Notes under the pieces: model-generated
What the model was told of the DNA's origin: nothing
What the model saw: the letters and a program-made list of their open reading frames with translations, nothing else
The model's database searches: none
Program-made: the position numbers and the translations under genes
Assembly (NCBI GenBank): GCA_016779165.1
Contig: JADHOE010000005.1
Coordinates: forward strand, 1 to 52,086
Reading direction: 5' to 3'
DNA: 52,086 nt
Source of the DNA: Candidatus Margulisiibacteriota bacterium
GTDB lineage: Bacteria > Margulisbacteria > Marinamargulisbacteria > UBA817
Part shown: piece after piece, positions 51,962 to 52,086 of the stretch
Layout: the number at the start of each line of letters is the position of its first letter
Position numbering within the stretch: the stretch's first letter is position 1

Positions 51962-52086
51962 AATGCCATTTTAAATAATCCAATGGGACTAATCCGTAAC
52001 CACATGATGGCATGGCTTTTTAAATCAATGGCTTGAATGCATGTTTAAGATGGCCCAAAATGGGGAAAGAACTATATGGGTTTAAC

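Overview
The window looks like a chromosomal segment of a diderm (outer-membrane) bacterium with moderate G+C and very tight gene packing. Diderm character is inferred from an Omp85-type beta-barrel with an LRGY motif, a periplasmic Cu/Zn-type superoxide dismutase and a DsbD/ScsB-like protein. Other genes point to a Cyanobacteria/Firmicutes-like (Terrabacteria) background: ylmE-sepF, a YlqD-family gene in the rpsP-trmD-rplS cluster, and a four-repeat ribosomal protein S1. An uncultured diderm Terrabacteria lineage (for example a Margulisbacteria-like one) would fit. That placement is inference and no marker phylogeny was run.

Layout. 1-4.4 kb: partial HAD phosphatase, sfsA-ispG (minus), an FAD oxidoreductase, and an aberrant sodC. 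4.5-14.6 kb: three tandem, translationally coupled, near-equal-length paralogues. Each is a secreted fibre-like protein with an SVPY-type N-terminal domain, DG-I repeat spacers, a GGTG motif, a beta-roll region and a C-terminal S74 self-cleaving chaperone domain. 14.6-20.3 kb: citrate synthase, then a minus-strand run ferredoxin-nadA-ylmE-sepF-mazG and tatC-tatB. 20.3-31 kb: a small secreted protein, carA-purF-carB-proS, a lytic transglycosylase, rpsA and a patatin. 31-34 kb: rpsP-khpA-ylqD-trmD-rplS-argC. 34-36.7 kb: a VIT-type metal transporter divergent from a CstA-type transporter. 36.7-42.4 kb: argB-argF-argG-argH-ndk and an alpha/beta hydrolase. 42.7-45.6 kb: an Omp85-type barrel and an AGCS symporter with a large inserted domain. 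45.7-48.3 kb: a metzincin protease with a proline-rich repeat stalk and a C-terminal membrane anchor. 48.6-52 kb: pdxJ, dsbD-like and a methyltransferase.

How it works together. carAB supplies carbamoyl phosphate to argF, and argC, argB, argF, argG and argH cover most of arginine synthesis; argJ/argA and argD are not in the window. carAB with purF also joins pyrimidine and purine synthesis. Genes within operons commonly overlap by ATGA or a few bases, which suggests translational coupling.

Main points of interest. (1) The S74 triplet, which may form a heterotrimeric fibre freed from a membrane tether by self-cleavage. (2) At least six transcription-unit starts have a -10 box exactly 6 nt upstream of the start codon and no Shine-Dalgarno, which predicts leaderless mRNAs. 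(3) A SodC lacking one zinc ligand and both disulfide cysteines. (4) The tethered metzincin. (5) An amino-acid symporter with an inserted jelly-roll-like domain. No tRNA, rRNA, CRISPR array, transposase or integrase was recognised.
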